Below are positions 25,646-34,724 of a stretch of 64,000 bases of DNA, piece by piece. The stretch covers positions 124,001 through 188,000 of the forward strand of contig JAIQFP010000001.1 in NCBI GenBank assembly GCA_020073165.1, given 5' to 3'. The position numbers and the translations under genes are program-made. The number at the start of each line of letters is the position of its first letter. Position 1 is the first letter of the stretch. Under the pieces are notes generated by a model. It was not told the origin of the DNA. It did not search any database and saw only the letters and a program-made list of their open reading frames with translations. The stretch comes from Terriglobia bacterium (lineage in GTDB: Bacteria; Acidobacteriota; Terriglobia; Terriglobales; Acidobacteriaceae).

Positions 25646-27199
25646 ATGCCCGCCCTCGAGCCCAACCCGAACCGCTTCCGCTCGGCGCTAGAGAGCGGCG
25701 AATTCGTCCACACCGCCGAACTCGTGCTGGGCCGCGATCACACTGCCGTCGAGGCGGAGACCTTCATAAGGGACGCCTCCCAGCAGTCCGACGGCATCAA
25801 AGTTATCAGCCTCACCGACCTCCCCGGAGGCAATCCCGCCCTGCCCCCCGACGCTTTCGTCGCCTGCGTCCGCGCGCACAACCTCACGCCCATCGCCCAT
25901 CTGTCGGGCAAGGACGGCAACCGCTCTTTCCTCGAGGCCCGCCTGCACGCCCTCGCCCACCTCGGCGCGGAGAACATTCTTGCCCTCACTGGCGACGCCC
26001 AAAAAGACGCCTTCGCCGGCAAGGCCAGGCCCGTCTACGATCTCGATTCCGTCCTTATTCTCTGGCTGATCCGGGCCCTGCGCGCCGGCCTCGAATACAA
26101 CCTGGGCCCAAGAACCATCCGCACCACGCCGTTTGATTTCTTTGCCGGCGCAGTGGTGAACCCTTTCAAGGTCCGCGAGCCTGACCTCCTGATGCAGTTC
26201 TACAAGCTGCAACTGAAAGTAGCCGCCGGCGCCCAGTACATCATCCCGCAGCTCGGATTCAACCTGCGCAAGCTCTGCGAACTCAAGCAGTACATGCTCC
26301 GCGAGGGCCTTGGCCACATCCCCGTGCTCGCCAACGTCTACGTCCCGACCGCCAAAATCGCGCAGCTCATGCAATCCGGCGAGCTGCCCGGCTGCGTCAT
26401 TGCCGACGCCCTCCTCCACCGCCTGGAGCAAGAAAAGAAGCCCCAGCGCCTGGAGCGCGCCGCCCTGATGGTCGCTGCCGCCAAAGACCTGGGCTTCGCC
26501 GGCGCCCACATCGGCGGATTCGGCCTGACCCACCGCGACTTCATGACCATCCTCGAGCGCGCCGCTGCTATCGGCAACACCTGGCGCGCCCGCATGGACG
26601 AACTCGTCTTCCCCTTCCCCAACGAGTTCTACCTCCTTCCCCAATCCGCCGACGGTCTCAGTGACGCCACCGCCGACTACCAACTCACCCGCGCCCATCC
26701 GCGCCCGACAGTCGCCCAGCGCCTCTCCGCCACCGTCCACCGCCACTTCATTAAGGATGGCGCCTTCGGCCCCCGCCTCTTCGGCCCGCACCTCAGCGCC
26801 GCAGGCCACCACCGCCGCTTCTGGCACGCCCTGCTCGCCCCTTCGACTCTCTACCGCAAGGCGACACTAGGTTGCGAGAGTTGCGGAGACTGCCTCCAGG
26901 ATCATCTCAACTACGCCGGCTGTTCCATGCACGGCTGCTACAAGCAACTGCGCAACGGTCCCTGCGGAGGCGCCCGCGTGGACGGCACCTGCGAGGCCCG
27001 CGACCTCCCCTGCATCTGGAACCAGATCTACCTCGGTACCCTGGCCCTGGGCGACGATCCCGGCAAGTTCGCCCACATCCTGATCCCGCCTCGCGACTGG
27101 TCGCTCGACCGCACCAACGCCCTCGCCAACCGCTTCGCCGGACTGGATAACCTCTCCAAGAGAATTGATCTCCGCACGATTCCTGAGGACCCATGCTGA
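25646..27199 (+). CDS. Methylenetetrahydrofolate reductase with C-terminal MetV-type Cys-rich domain
   Basis: A 517-residue two-part protein. The first ~300 residues are the MTHFR (MetF) flavin barrel (GEFVHTAELVLGRD, PIAHLSGKDGNR, LALTGD, QYIIPQLGF). The C-terminal ~120 residues form the cysteine-rich MTHFR_C domain (LGCESCGDCLQDHLNYAGC, CYKQLRNGPCGGARVDGTC), known as MetV in acetogens where it is a separate subunit that docks to MetF. The enzyme should convert methylene- to methyl-tetrahydrofolate, or the reverse. It overlaps the following methyltransferase gene by 7 bases, pointing to direct handling of the methyl group. ATG 25646 is chosen; an upstream extension has no similarity. Confidence 0.85.
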   Translation: MPALEPNPNRFRSALESGEFVHTAELVLGRDHTAVEAETFIRDASQQSDGIKVISLTDLPGGNPALPPDAFVACVRAHNLTPIAHLSGKDGNRSFLEARLHALAHLGAENILALTGDAQKDAFAGKARPVYDLDSVLILWLIRALRAGLEYNLGPRTIRTTPFDFFAGAVVNPFKVREPDLLMQFYKLQLKVAAGAQYIIPQLGFNLRKLCELKQYMLREGLGHIPVLANVYVPTAKIAQLMQSGELPGCVIADALLHRLEQEKKPQRLERAALMVAAAKDLGFAGAHIGGFGLTHRDFMTILERAAAIGNTWRARMDELVFPFPNEFYLLPQSADGLSDATADYQLTRAHPRPTVAQRLSATVHRHFIKDGAFGPRLFGPHLSAAGHHRRFWHALLAPSTLYRKATLGCESCGDCLQDHLNYAGCSMHGCYKQLRNGPCGGARVDGTCEARDLPCIWNQIYLGTLALGDDPGKFAHILIPPRDWSLDRTNALANRFAGLDNLSKRIDLRTIPEDPC

Positions 27200-27987
27200 T
27201 CATCGGTGAGCTGATCAACTGCACCCGCAAGAAAGTCGGCGAAGCCGCCGAACAGCGAGACGAAGAATTTTTCCGCCAACTTGCCCGCAAGCAGGCCGCC
27301 GCCGGAGCCCATCTGCTCGACGTCAACGGCGGCCTCCCCGAAAAGGAAGTCGCCCTGCTCAGCTGGCTGGTGGACCTGGTCCAGTCCGTCGTGGACATCC
27401 CCCTCTGCCTCGACAGCGCCGACCCGCAAGCCCTGCTCCAGGCTCTGCCCCGCTGCAAGCAGCGTCCCATGGTCAACTCCATCACCGACGAGCCCACCCG
27501 CTGGGCCATGCTGCCGGTGCTCAAGGAGCACCGTCCCAAAGTGATCGCGCTCTGCCTGTCGGAATCCGGCGCGCCCACCGGCGTGGACGATCGCGTCGCC
27601 ACCGCCAGCCGCCTGCTCGATCGCCTCACCGCCGAAGGTTTTGCCTTGGACGACATCTACGTCGACCCTTGCGTGATGCCGCTCGCCACCGGCGCCCACG
27701 GCCAGAACCTCCTCGCCGCCGTCAGTCAGATCGCGGCCCGCTATCCCGGAGTCCACATCAGCGCCGGCGTCAGCAACGTCTCCTTCGGCCTGCCCGCCCG
27801 CAAGCTGCTCAACCAGACGTTTCTTCTCCTGCTCATGGCCCACGGTCTCGATACCGCCATCGTCGATCCCTGCGATTCCCAACTCATGATGAACCTCGCC
27901 GCGGCCGAAGCCCTACTCGGCCGCGATCCCCACTGCAAGTCCTACGTCCGCGCCTATCGCGAGGGCAAGCTGGGGCCGGTCACATAA
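27193..27987 (+). CDS. Methyltetrahydrofolate:corrinoid methyltransferase (AcsE/DHPS-fold)
   Basis: A 264-residue pterin-binding TIM barrel. The signature segments are those of AcsE/MeTr and related enzymes: IIGELINCTRKK, LLDVNGGLPEKE, CLDSADPQAL, MVNSIT, VDPCVMPLATG, and GVSNVSFGLPARKLLNQTFLLL. Such enzymes move a methyl group between tetrahydrofolate and a corrinoid protein. It follows the MetF-MetV fusion with a 7-base overlap, so the pair probably works as one unit. No corrinoid protein, CO dehydrogenase or acetyl-CoA synthase gene is in the window, so full Wood-Ljungdahl chemistry is not supported; a role in demethylation or methyl salvage is possible. Confidence 0.85.
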   Translation: MLIIGELINCTRKKVGEAAEQRDEEFFRQLARKQAAAGAHLLDVNGGLPEKEVALLSWLVDLVQSVVDIPLCLDSADPQALLQALPRCKQRPMVNSITDEPTRWAMLPVLKEHRPKVIALCLSESGAPTGVDDRVATASRLLDRLTAEGFALDDIYVDPCVMPLATGAHGQNLLAAVSQIAARYPGVHISAGVSNVSFGLPARKLLNQTFLLLLMAHGLDTAIVDPCDSQLMMNLAAAEALLGRDPHCKSYVRAYREGKLGPVT

Positions 27988-28205
27988 GCTGCGCGGGTTG
28001 CGGCGAAATTCTTCACCAGTTGCAAACATCCTTTTGACAAACAAGTGACAGTCTATTTTCCCGGCGCTGAATCCAATCTTTCAAACGCACTGAAGATCAG
28101 TCTTCACGACCCACCGGCGGTTGTGCTTGCAACCGATGGGACGGATGCGCTCGAAGCTCGACAGGGCAGCAGCAATAACAGGGCAACAACATCTAAGGAG
28201 ACATC

Positions 28206-28613
28206 ATGAAGAAGTTTTTGTTAGGCGCACTCATTACGCTCACCGGCCTGCTGACGCTGGCTGCGGGAGCTCAGGCCCAGACCGGCAACGTAGTGGTGCA
28301 TATCCAGCAGGATTTCATCGCCGGGGGGAAAGCCTTTCCCGCGGGGACCTACCGGATTTACCCGGATCTCTCGGGAAGCGGTCAGGTTCTGCTTCTACGC
28401 GGCGATCGTGGATCGGCTTTCGTGCTTCCTATGGTGCACGACGCGTCTTCTCCGGAGCAGCTGTCGGTGAAGCTGACCCGGGTGGACGACGTGTACTACC
28501 TGAGCGAGGTGACGACGGACTTTGGGGTCTACACTCTGGCCCCGGCGCCGGCCGTCACTCGGATGGCCAAGGCCAGAGACCTTGACCAGACGGCTTCCTC
28601 CGGAAGCAATTAA
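28206..28613 (+). CDS. Small exported protein of unknown function
   Basis: A 135-residue protein with a clear signal peptide (MKKFLLGALITLTGLLTLAAGAQA) and a beta-rich mature part (VVVHIQQDFIAGGKAFPAGTYRIYP). This shape, with the phrase FPAGTYR, recurs in many small exported acidobacterial proteins of unknown role. It has a strong ribosome site (AAGGAG at 28196-28201) and a textbook intrinsic terminator downstream, so it is a monocistronic and probably well expressed gene. A TTGACA at 28038 lies far upstream but no clear -10 was found at normal spacing. Confidence 0.75.
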   Translation: MKKFLLGALITLTGLLTLAAGAQAQTGNVVVHIQQDFIAGGKAFPAGTYRIYPDLSGSGQVLLLRGDRGSAFVLPMVHDASSPEQLSVKLTRVDDVYYLSEVTTDFGVYTLAPAPAVTRMAKARDLDQTASSGSN

Positions 28614-28652
28614 TTCATCCCCAGTACGATTTATCTGAATTCTCCCCCAGGT

Positions 28653-28691
28653 ACCCCACATCTCGGCGGTTCGGGATGTGGGGGTTTTTTT
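28653..28691 (+). terminator. Rho-independent terminator
   Basis: CCCCACATC (28654-28662) pairs with GATGTGGGG (28675-28683) around a 12-base loop and is followed by seven T residues (28685-28691). It lies 40 bases after the small exported gene and is the clearest intrinsic terminator in the window. Confidence 0.92.
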
Positions 28692-28757
28692 GACTAGAGC
28701 CGGACGAACTTGCTGCTGTGACCCCCATCACGGTGGCATTGTCCGGTCTGACATAGG

Positions 28758-28991
28758 ATGAGTGACATGCATCCCGACCCAGCCTCCCGTGAAAAAGTAT
28801 GTGCCCGGCTCAAGCAGATCGGATATTCGCGCTCCAGGTCCGTGAAGTTGTACGGAGAGGTTCTCGAGCTATTGTCGGACCCCTACCTGGACGGGGACGA
28901 CTTCGTGGTGGACGTCCGCTCGCAGCGCACGGCGGGCAACCGGGTGGTGCGCATTCCGAAATTCATTGTGTACTCTGCCCGTGCCGCCTAG
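28758..28991 (+). CDS. Small hypothetical protein
   Basis: A 77-residue protein without signal peptide or membrane segment (KVCARLKQIGYSRSRSVKLYGEVLELLSDPY). It reads as a genuine globular miniprotein, basic then acidic, but I recognise no family. ATG 28758 is the first start; ATG 28767 is an alternative, with GGATGAG before it. Its 3' end overlaps, tail to tail by about 29 bases, the remains of the frameshifted gene on the other strand. Confidence 0.6.
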   Translation: MSDMHPDPASREKVCARLKQIGYSRSRSVKLYGEVLELLSDPYLDGDDFVVDVRSQRTAGNRVVRIPKFIVYSARAA

Positions 28992-29275
28992 GGCCGGCTG
29001 TGCCATGGTTTGGCATGGCTTCGCGGGGCGGAACCACCTTCAGTTTAGGATCCTGCAAAATTCGATGCAGCTCGGATGTAAGGGCGTTGATGTCCGTGTC
29101 GCCGCGGACAGCGCGCTGAGTGAGGTCGTAGAGTTGTCTGATTTTTTCCCATTGATTGGCCTGGCGCTCGGTGAGAGTAATCGGGGGCGCCGGCGGGAGG
29201 GTAGGAGTTGCCGAGGAGGATGCAGAGGAGGCTTTCCGGGGGGAAGGCGGCGGGGTTGAGGCCGAGGCTTTTCAT
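28963..29275 (-). pseudogene. Frameshifted small gene (about 104 residues)
   Basis: From ATG 29275 the minus strand encodes KSLGLNPAAFPPESLLCILL and on to NSYPP, which reads as a natural protein. At a run of five G at 29183-29187 the sense moves to another frame, which then gives ITLTERQANQWEKIRQLYDL and SELHRILQDPKLKVVPPREA up to TGA at 28963-28965. Both halves look like real helical protein, while the original frame after the run turns into arginine/histidine-rich nonsense. A one-base indel in the homopolymer explains it; it may be true decay or a consensus error. Family unknown. A REP hairpin directly precedes the start codon. Confidence 0.6.
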
Positions 29276-29304
29276 CGCAGCGCTGAAGCGCTGCGCCACC
29301 CAAA
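29276..29304. repeat. REP hairpin, inverted copy of the RAYT-linked REP
   Basis: CGCAGCGCT and AGCGCTGCG with a GA loop followed by CCACCCAAAAT. Except for the loop it is the reverse complement of the REP before the transposase gene near 10 kb, including the GGGTGG tag. It sits between the frameshifted gene and the molybdenum hydroxylase gene. Confidence 0.8.
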
Positions 29305-29308
29305 ATCA

Positions 29309-31507
29309 CTAGGCTTTTAGTTTTTCCGGAGCGATGGGCAGGCGGCGGATGCGCTTGCCGGTGGCCGCGAAGATGGCATTGGCCACGGCGGGCGCGATCG
29401 GGGGGACGGCGGTCTCGCCGAAGCCGCCGGGGGGATGCTCCGAGGGGACGATGTAGGTCTCAACGGCCGGCGATTCGTTCATGCGAATCACTTCGAAGTC
29501 GTGGAAATTTTCCTGCACCGCGGCCCCATTCTTGAAATCAATCCGGCCATGCAGGGTCGCCGATAGTCCCCAGATGATGCCGCTTTCCGCCTGGCCTTCG
29601 AGCCCTGCGGGATTGATGACCAGGCCGCAATCCACGGCGCAGACCACGCGATGCACGCGGATGTCGCCCGCTTGCCTGCCCACCGACACCTCCGCCACCT
29701 GGGCGATGTAGCAATCCTGGTCGTAGACGTTGCAGGCGATGCCTCGGCCATGCAGGCGGCCGTCGGTGGGAGCGAGGGGCCGCTTCCAGTCCGCTTTTTC
29801 GGCGGCGAGTTGCAGCACGCGGAGCAGGCGGCTGCGATCGATCCTGGCATAGCCTACTGTGAGCACGTCTCCGGGCTGGAGAAGGTGCAGGCGAAACTCC
29901 AGCGGGTCCTGGCCGGCGGCGTGGGCCATCTCGTCGAGGAAGGATTCGCGGGCAAAGACCGTCGGCGGATACATCACGGCGCGCCACGGCCCGGTCGGCA
30001 CCGGCGAGTTCAGGGGAACGAAGTCCGCCTTGAGGTGGGGGAAGTTGTAAGGATTGTCGAACGATCCCCAGGGACTGCCGTCGTTGAAATAGTACTTGGG
30101 ATCCGCCAAGTCCTTTTCGCTGGGCAAGCCGATCACAGACAGGTCCGGGCCAACCGATTTCTGAATCCAGGCAAGGGGGCGGCCGGACTCGTCCAGGCCT
30201 CCGGCGATGCGCTCGAGATCGTTGGGATGGAAGTAGCCAAAACGCATGTCGTCGCTGCGGGTCCAGAGCAACTGCACGGGATGGCCGATGGCGCGGGAGA
30301 GCTCCACGGCCTCGACGGCGTAGTCCACGAAAAGACGGCGGCCGAAGCCTCCGCCTAAAAGAGTGACGTGGACCTGGACGGAATCCTCGGGGATGCCGAG
30401 CAGGCGGGCGGCTTCGGACTGGGTGCGCTCGGGCGCCTGGGTGGGAACCCAGATCTCGCAGGAGTTGCCGCGGACGTCGGCGATGCAGTTCATGGGCTCG
30501 AGCGGAGCATGGGCCTGAAAAGGGAACTCGTAAGTGGCTTCGAGTTTGCGGGGGCAGGACTGGATGGCCTTGGGGGCATCGCCGTCGTTGCGGACGAAGA
30601 ATCCTGGTTGGGCTAGGGCGGCTTCCATCTGCTGGAGGAGGCGGTCGGAGTCGAAGTCGGCGTGTGGACCGGGATCCCAGTCGATGTGGAGGGCGTCGCG
30701 TCCCTGCAGGGCGGCCCAGGTGTGGTCGGCAACGACTGCTACTCCCGGGGCCATGCCACTCTTGATGGGAACGACTTGGCGGACGCCGGGGGTGGCGAGG
30801 GCTTTGGCGGCGTCGAAGGTGGCGAGCCGGCCTCCGAGATACGGGCAGCGGGCCATGACGGCGCAGAGCATGCCGGGAAGGCGGACATCGATTCCGTAGG
30901 TGGCCTGGCCGGTCACGATGGGGGCGCCGTCGGTGCGCTTGACGCGGGTGCCGATGACGCGGAAATCTTTGGGATTCTTGAGTGGAGGATTGTCGGGGAC
31001 TTTTTGCCGGGCAGCGGATTGGGCGAGATCGCCGTAGGTGAGGGCGCGTCCGCTGGGGGAGTGAATGACTTTGCCTTGCTGGGCGCGGCAGGTGGATGGG
31101 GGGACGTTCCACTTTTCGGCGGCGGCGGCGATCAGCATCTCGCGGGCGGTGGCGCCGGCTTTGCGCAGGGCAGAGTAGGTGCCGACGGTGCTTCCGCTGC
31201 CGCTGGTGCGCAGGCGAATGCCCTTGAAGTGGCCTCCGGGCATGGCTTGCTGGTACTGGATCTGGGCCCAGTCGGCTTCGAGTTCTTCGTTCAACATCAT
31301 GGGGAGGGTGGTGCGGACGCCCTGGCCCATTTCTGAGCGGGTGATCCAGAGGCGGACGACGTTGTCGGGAGTGATGCTGATGTAGGCGCTGGGCTCGAAG
31401 ATGGGGGCGGCCTGGGCGGCGGCGGAGGTGGGGAGTTCCAGCCAGATCACCAGGCCGGCGCCGGCGAGGGTGCCGGCTTTCAGGAATTCGCGGCGGGTGG
31501 CGGTCAT
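29309..31507 (-). CDS. Molybdopterin-binding subunit of a xanthine-dehydrogenase-family hydroxylase (IorB-like)
   Basis: Large subunit of 732 residues of a two-subunit molybdenum hydroxylase like isoquinoline 1-oxidoreductase. A Tat signal ([19 protein letters not shown]) shows export of the folded enzyme. The molybdopterin-binding blocks include [56 protein letters not shown] and the C-terminal [19 protein letters not shown], which holds the catalytic glutamate. The substrate, an N-heterocycle or aldehyde, is not predictable. It overlaps the 2Fe-2S subunit gene by 4 bases. No FAD subunit is nearby, consistent with IorAB-type enzymes that pass electrons to a cytochrome. Confidence 0.9.
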   Translation of the reverse strand: MTATRREFLKAGTLAGAGLVIWLELPTSAAAQAAPIFEPSAYISITPDNVVRLWITRSEMGQGVRTTLPMMLNEELEADWAQIQYQQAMPGGHFKGIRLRTSGSGSTVGTYSALRKAGATAREMLIAAAAEKWNVPPSTCRAQQGKVIHSPSGRALTYGDLAQSAARQKVPDNPPLKNPKDFRVIGTRVKRTDGAPIVTGQATYGIDVRLPGMLCAVMARCPYLGGRLATFDAAKALATPGVRQVVPIKSGMAPGVAVVADHTWAALQGRDALHIDWDPGPHADFDSDRLLQQMEAALAQPGFFVRNDGDAPKAIQSCPRKLEATYEFPFQAHAPLEPMNCIADVRGNSCEIWVPTQAPERTQSEAARLLGIPEDSVQVHVTLLGGGFGRRLFVDYAVEAVELSRAIGHPVQLLWTRSDDMRFGYFHPNDLERIAGGLDESGRPLAWIQKSVGPDLSVIGLPSEKDLADPKYYFNDGSPWGSFDNPYNFPHLKADFVPLNSPVPTGPWRAVMYPPTVFARESFLDEMAHAAGQDPLEFRLHLLQPGDVLTVGYARIDRSRLLRVLQLAAEKADWKRPLAPTDGRLHGRGIACNVYDQDCYIAQVAEVSVGRQAGDIRVHRVVCAVDCGLVINPAGLEGQAESGIIWGLSATLHGRIDFKNGAAVQENFHDFEVIRMNESPAVETYIVPSEHPPGGFGETAVPPIAPAVANAIFAATGKRIRRLPIAPEKLKA

Positions 31508-31971
31508 GTCTGGCTTACCTCGCGGGCAGCGCGATGAATGGCGCGACGCATGCGCTGGTAGGTGCCACAGCGGCAGACGTGGTCGGACAGCTCGCTGTCA
31601 ATGTCCTGATCGGTAGGCTGTGGTTTACGGCGGAGCAGGGCGGCGGCTTGCATGATCATGCCTGCCTGGCAGTAGCCGCACTGGGAGACGTCTTCTTCCA
31701 GCCAAGCCTTCTGGCAGGGGTGGGTGCCGTCGGCGGAAATACCTTCGATGGTGGTGTAGGTCTTGCCGAGAGTTGCGGAAAGTGGAATCTGACAAGACCG
31801 CACTGGCACACCGTCCTCGTGGACCGTGCAGGCGCCGCAGACTCCCATGCCGCATCCGTACTTGGTTCCGGTGAGGCGGAGGAAATCGCGAAGGGCCCAG
31901 AGCAGGGGTATGCCCGGGTCGGCGTCGATGCGGTGCTTCTCACCGTTCACGAGCAGGGTGAAGGTGGACAT
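31504..31971 (-). CDS. 2Fe-2S subunit of the molybdenum hydroxylase (IorA-like)
   Basis: A 155-residue iron-sulfur protein. The plant-type ferredoxin cluster is seen in [14 protein letters not shown] and the following VRSCQ, and the second, helical cluster domain in CGYCQAGM and CRCGTYQRM. It passes electrons from the molybdenum site of the partner subunit to an external acceptor. It has no signal of its own and would be exported with the Tat-bearing partner. Its stop overlaps the partner's ATG (ATGA at 31504-31507), which indicates coupled synthesis. Confidence 0.92.
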   Translation of the reverse strand: MSTFTLLVNGEKHRIDADPGIPLLWALRDFLRLTGTKYGCGMGVCGACTVHEDGVPVRSCQIPLSATLGKTYTTIEGISADGTHPCQKAWLEEDVSQCGYCQAGMIMQAAALLRRKPQPTDQDIDSELSDHVCRCGTYQRMRRAIHRAAREVSQT

Positions 31972-32021
31972 TTGTAGAGTGGACTGTCAGCCGGGGAAAA
32001 GGTTAGCTGGAGTCGGGGAAC

Positions 32022-32039
32022 GCCGGCATGAATGCCGGC
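32022..32039. repeat. Short perfect palindrome (GCCGGCAT)
   Basis: GCCGGCAT (32022-32029) and ATGCCGGC (32032-32039) with a GA loop, followed by ACCACAC. It is related in style to the GCCGGC palindromes near 24 kb and 59.6 kb and lies between two minus/convergent genes. Confidence 0.5.
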
Positions 32040-32061
32040 ACCACACAAGGCTAAGGCGGGT

Positions 32062-32349
32062 TTACGCGGCGTCGTCCTCGATCTTGATGCGCAGGGACTT
32101 GAGGAAGCGCAGGTCCTGGTCGCTGATCTTGAACTCGGGATTGCTGGCGAGCGTGGTCACGAGGGAAGTCTTGTCAGGGGATTTCTCGCCGGGTTTGCTG
32201 ACGCCGATGGTGGCTTCGAGGACCAGGAAGATGTCATAGCCGCCTTCCTTGATCTTGGAAACGACTTCCGCGATCTGGTCGGAGTCGGCCAGCGACTCGT
32301 TGATCGCTTCGCCCAGTTCCTTCATCAGCTGTTTCAGTTGCTGGTCCAC
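32062..32349 (-). CDS. Small hypothetical protein
   Basis: A protein of about 95 residues, soluble and helical at the N-terminus (DQQLKQLMKELGEAINESLADSD), with a central EGGYDIFLVLEATIGVSK and an acidic end. It has no motif that I can assign. GTG 32349 is preferred because AGGGGG (from 32354 on the minus strand) sits about 5 bases before it; an upstream GTG at 32367 is less well placed. It is divergent from the small membrane protein gene at 32461. Confidence 0.65.
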   Translation of the reverse strand: MDQQLKQLMKELGEAINESLADSDQIAEVVSKIKEGGYDIFLVLEATIGVSKPGEKSPDKTSLVTTLASNPEFKISDQDLRFLKSLRIKIEDDAA

Positions 32350-32460
32350 ATGGCCCCCTGTTCCCACTCCTCACCCAATTGGATGCGTGCAGACGTCACA
32401 ATGTCGCGTGACGTTTCTCCTCGCGCGGGGTTATTGTAACCCCGAAGATTGATAAAATCG

Positions 32461-32808
32461 ATGCCCATGGCGAACGTCTCGACCGCGCGCAAAGTGGGCA
32501 TCGTGGCGCGCGTGGCCGCGCAGCAGATCGGGCGCAGCCGCCACGTGGGTGCCCTGCTGCGGGCCGGCCGGGGCGTGGCGGGGCATCTGGGACGGGTGCT
32601 GGGCCAGCTCTGGCTGGAAGTTACAGGCTTTGTTTTCCTGGCGTTAGCGGGGATCGGCGTGATGGCCGTGGTGCGCGAGTACACCCGCTACCAGGCCGGC
32701 AAAGCCACTGTCGGACGAGTGATTCTGGCGGTATGCTTTACCGCGGTGTTCGGATGGTTCGGGGTGAGTTCGTTCTGGCGGGTGCGGAAGCGGAGACCCA
32801 GCGCCTAA
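32461..32808 (+). CDS. Small inner-membrane protein
   Basis: A protein of about 115 residues with a basic N-terminus (RKVGIVARVAAQQIGRSR) and two membrane segments (LEVTGFVFLALAGIGVMAVV and VGRVILAVCFTAVFGWFGV), ending in an arginine-rich cytoplasmic tail (RVRKRRPSA). No family is recognised. ATG 32461 and 32467 are both possible starts. The stop codon runs into a REP-like palindrome at 32800, so the 3' end has been touched by repeat sequence. Confidence 0.6.
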   Translation: MPMANVSTARKVGIVARVAAQQIGRSRHVGALLRAGRGVAGHLGRVLGQLWLEVTGFVFLALAGIGVMAVVREYTRYQAGKATVGRVILAVCFTAVFGWFGVSSFWRVRKRRPSA

Positions 32809-32855
32809 AGGCGCGCAAAATCGGCAGTGCTTAGGCATCGCTAAAGCGATGCCCT
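32800..32855. repeat. Two REP-like hairpins
   Basis: AGCGCCT-AA-AGGCGC near 32800-32813 and GGCATCGCT (32834-32842) paired with AGCGATGCC (32845-32853). The second has the same stem as the hairpin at 12680-12699, with AA rather than TC as the loop, and the same following bases CTGATAC in opposite orientation. Confidence 0.6.
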
Positions 32856-32876
32856 GATACGGATCACTGGCGGGTG

Positions 32877-32898
32877 GAGAGGCAGCAAGCTGCGTCTC
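32877..32898. repeat. Palindrome of the GAGACGCAGC family
   Basis: GAGAGGCAGC, AA loop, GCTGCGTCTC, then TACAG. One mismatch in the stem. A perfect copy, including the AA loop and TACAG tail, lies at 61947-61968 before metK; here it precedes the mutase gene. Confidence 0.7.
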
Positions 32899-32919
32899 TA
32901 CAGAGAGAGTGAGGGGGGT

Positions 32920-34557
32920 ATGGCCGACAAAGTGAAGACCGAGGAAGAAGCCAAAGCCGCTGCGCCGCCGCCCGCGGCGGAGGAGCAAGCCTCATCGCAC
33001 ATTCCGGTGCGCCCGCTGTATACGCCCGCCGACATGGAAGGCTGGGACTACGACCGGCAGGTGGGGTATCCGGGGCAGTATCCGTACACGCGGGGGGTGC
33101 AGGCCACCATGTACCGCGGGCGGCTGTGGACCATGCGGCAGTACGCCGGCATGGGCGACGCGGAAGAATCCAACAAGCGCTACAAGTATCTGCTGGCCAA
33201 CGGGACGACAGGATTGTCGGTGGCGTTTGACCTGCCGACGCAGATTGGGCTGGACTCGGATAATCCGCTGGCGGGCGGGGAAGTCGGCAAAGTGGGCGTG
33301 GCGATTGACTCCATCGAAGACATGCAGCGGCTGTTTGATGGCATTGCGCTGGCCAAGATCTCGACTTCGATGACCATCAACGCGACGGCGTCGATTCTGC
33401 TGGCGCTTTACGTCGCGGTGGCCAAGCGGCAGGGCGGGGACCTGCGCAAGCTGTCGGGCACGGTGCAGAACGATGTGCTCAAGGAGTACATCGCGCGGGG
33501 GACGTATATCTATCCGCCGCAGCAGGCGATGCGGATTATTACTGACCTGTTCGCCTGGACCAACGAGCACGTGCCGGAGTGGAACACCATTTCGATTTCC
33601 GGGTACCACATGCGGGAGGCGGGGTCCACGGCGGTGCAGGAAGTGGCGTTCACGCTGGGGAATGGCATGGCGTATGTGCAGGCGGCGATCCATGCGGGGC
33701 TGGATGTGGACAAGTTCGCGCCGCGGCTGTCGTTCTTCTTCAATGCGCACAGCAATTTTCTGGAGGAAGTGGCGAAGTTCCGGGCGGCGCGGCGTATGTG
33801 GGCGCGCATCATGCGGGAACATTTCAAAGCGAGGAATCCGAAGTCGTGGATGCTGCGGTTTCATACGCAAACGGCGGGCTCGACGCTGACTGCGCAGCAG
33901 CCGGAGAACAACATTGTGCGCACGGCGATCCAGGCGCTGGCGGCGGTGCTGGGCGGGACGCAGTCGCTGCACACGAACTCCTACGACGAAGCGCTGGCGC
34001 TGCCCACCGAGCAGGCGGCGCGGATTGCGTTGCGGACGCAGCAGGTCATCGCGTTCGAGTCGGGGGCTCCGCAGACGATTGATCCGCTGGCCGGGTCGTA
34101 TTACATCGAGTCGCTGACCAATGAAATCGAACGGCGGGCGGCGGCGTATCTGGAAAAGATTCAGGCGCTGGGCGGGATGCTTAAGGCCATCGAGCGCGGG
34201 TATGTGCAACAGGAAATCCAGAACGCGGCGTACGAGTACCAGCAGCAGGTGGACCGGTTGGAAGCGGTGGTGGTGGGGGTGAACCGCTTCGAGGTGGAGG
34301 AAGAGAGGGCGATTCCGATTCAGCGGATCGATCCCGGGCTGGAGTCAAAGCAAGTCGAGCGTTTGCGGGCTCTGCGGGCACGGCGCGATGCGGGGCCTTG
34401 GAAGGATGCGCTGGGCAAAGTGGAAGAGGCGGCGCGCTCCGGGACGAACCTGATGCCGCACATCTTGCGGGCGGTGGAAGCCTGCGCGACGGTGGGGGAA
34501 ATCTCCGATACCATGCGCAAGGTGTTTGGGGAGTATAAGGAAGCGGTGGTGATCTGA
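32920..34557 (+). CDS. Methylmalonyl-CoA-mutase-type large subunit (acyl-CoA mutase)
   Basis: A 545-residue TIM-barrel subunit of a B12-dependent acyl-CoA mutase. Seen are [83 protein letters not shown] and [20 protein letters not shown]. It lacks the C-terminal cobalamin-binding domain (no DxHxxG), so it must pair with a separate small B12 subunit, as in archaeal-type methylmalonyl-CoA mutase or isobutyryl/ethylmalonyl relatives. Substrate is not decided by sequence alone. The first ~27 residues are a low-complexity A/E/P tail. It may work with the beta-oxidation genes further right. ATG 32920 with GGGGGG close upstream. Confidence 0.9.
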   Translation: MADKVKTEEEAKAAAPPPAAEEQASSHIPVRPLYTPADMEGWDYDRQVGYPGQYPYTRGVQATMYRGRLWTMRQYAGMGDAEESNKRYKYLLANGTTGLSVAFDLPTQIGLDSDNPLAGGEVGKVGVAIDSIEDMQRLFDGIALAKISTSMTINATASILLALYVAVAKRQGGDLRKLSGTVQNDVLKEYIARGTYIYPPQQAMRIITDLFAWTNEHVPEWNTISISGYHMREAGSTAVQEVAFTLGNGMAYVQAAIHAGLDVDKFAPRLSFFFNAHSNFLEEVAKFRAARRMWARIMREHFKARNPKSWMLRFHTQTAGSTLTAQQPENNIVRTAIQALAAVLGGTQSLHTNSYDEALALPTEQAARIALRTQQVIAFESGAPQTIDPLAGSYYIESLTNEIERRAAAYLEKIQALGGMLKAIERGYVQQEIQNAAYEYQQQVDRLEAVVVGVNRFEVEEERAIPIQRIDPGLESKQVERLRALRARRDAGPWKDALGKVEEAARSGTNLMPHILRAVEACATVGEISDTMRKVFGEYKEAVVI

Positions 34558-34724
34558 TTGTTGGCACGCGACAACGCTTCAGTCCTGCTGTTGTGCCCCG
34601 CCAGGCGCCGATCTCGATGGGGTTCGGTGCGCGGCAGGCCGGTACTGAGCTCACATTTCTCTCCCCGCCTAGCGCCACAAGTAGGGCACCGCACCGCTAG
34701 TACTTGTTTCTCGGTGACTTTCAT
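34320..34724 (-). CDS. Small zinc-finger protein (phage/soil type) read on into antisense sequence
   Basis: The first ~43 residues ([20 protein letters not shown], then CELSTG and [10 protein letters not shown]) match a small zinc-finger family with CPxCGA, a second cysteine and a PHxxR ending, widespread in soil bacteria and phages. Such proteins normally stop soon after this motif. Here the frame stays open for about 90 more residues, of which about 80 lie opposite the end of the mutase gene and look like non-natural sequence. Probably the native stop was lost, so the protein may be degenerate. ATG 34724. Confidence 0.5.
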   Translation of the reverse strand: MKVTEKQVLAVRCPTCGARRGEKCELSTGLPRTEPHRDRRLAGHNSRTEALSRANNQITTASLYSPNTLRMVSEISPTVAQASTARKMCGIRFVPERAASSTLPSASFQGPASRRARRARKRSTCFDSSPGSIR

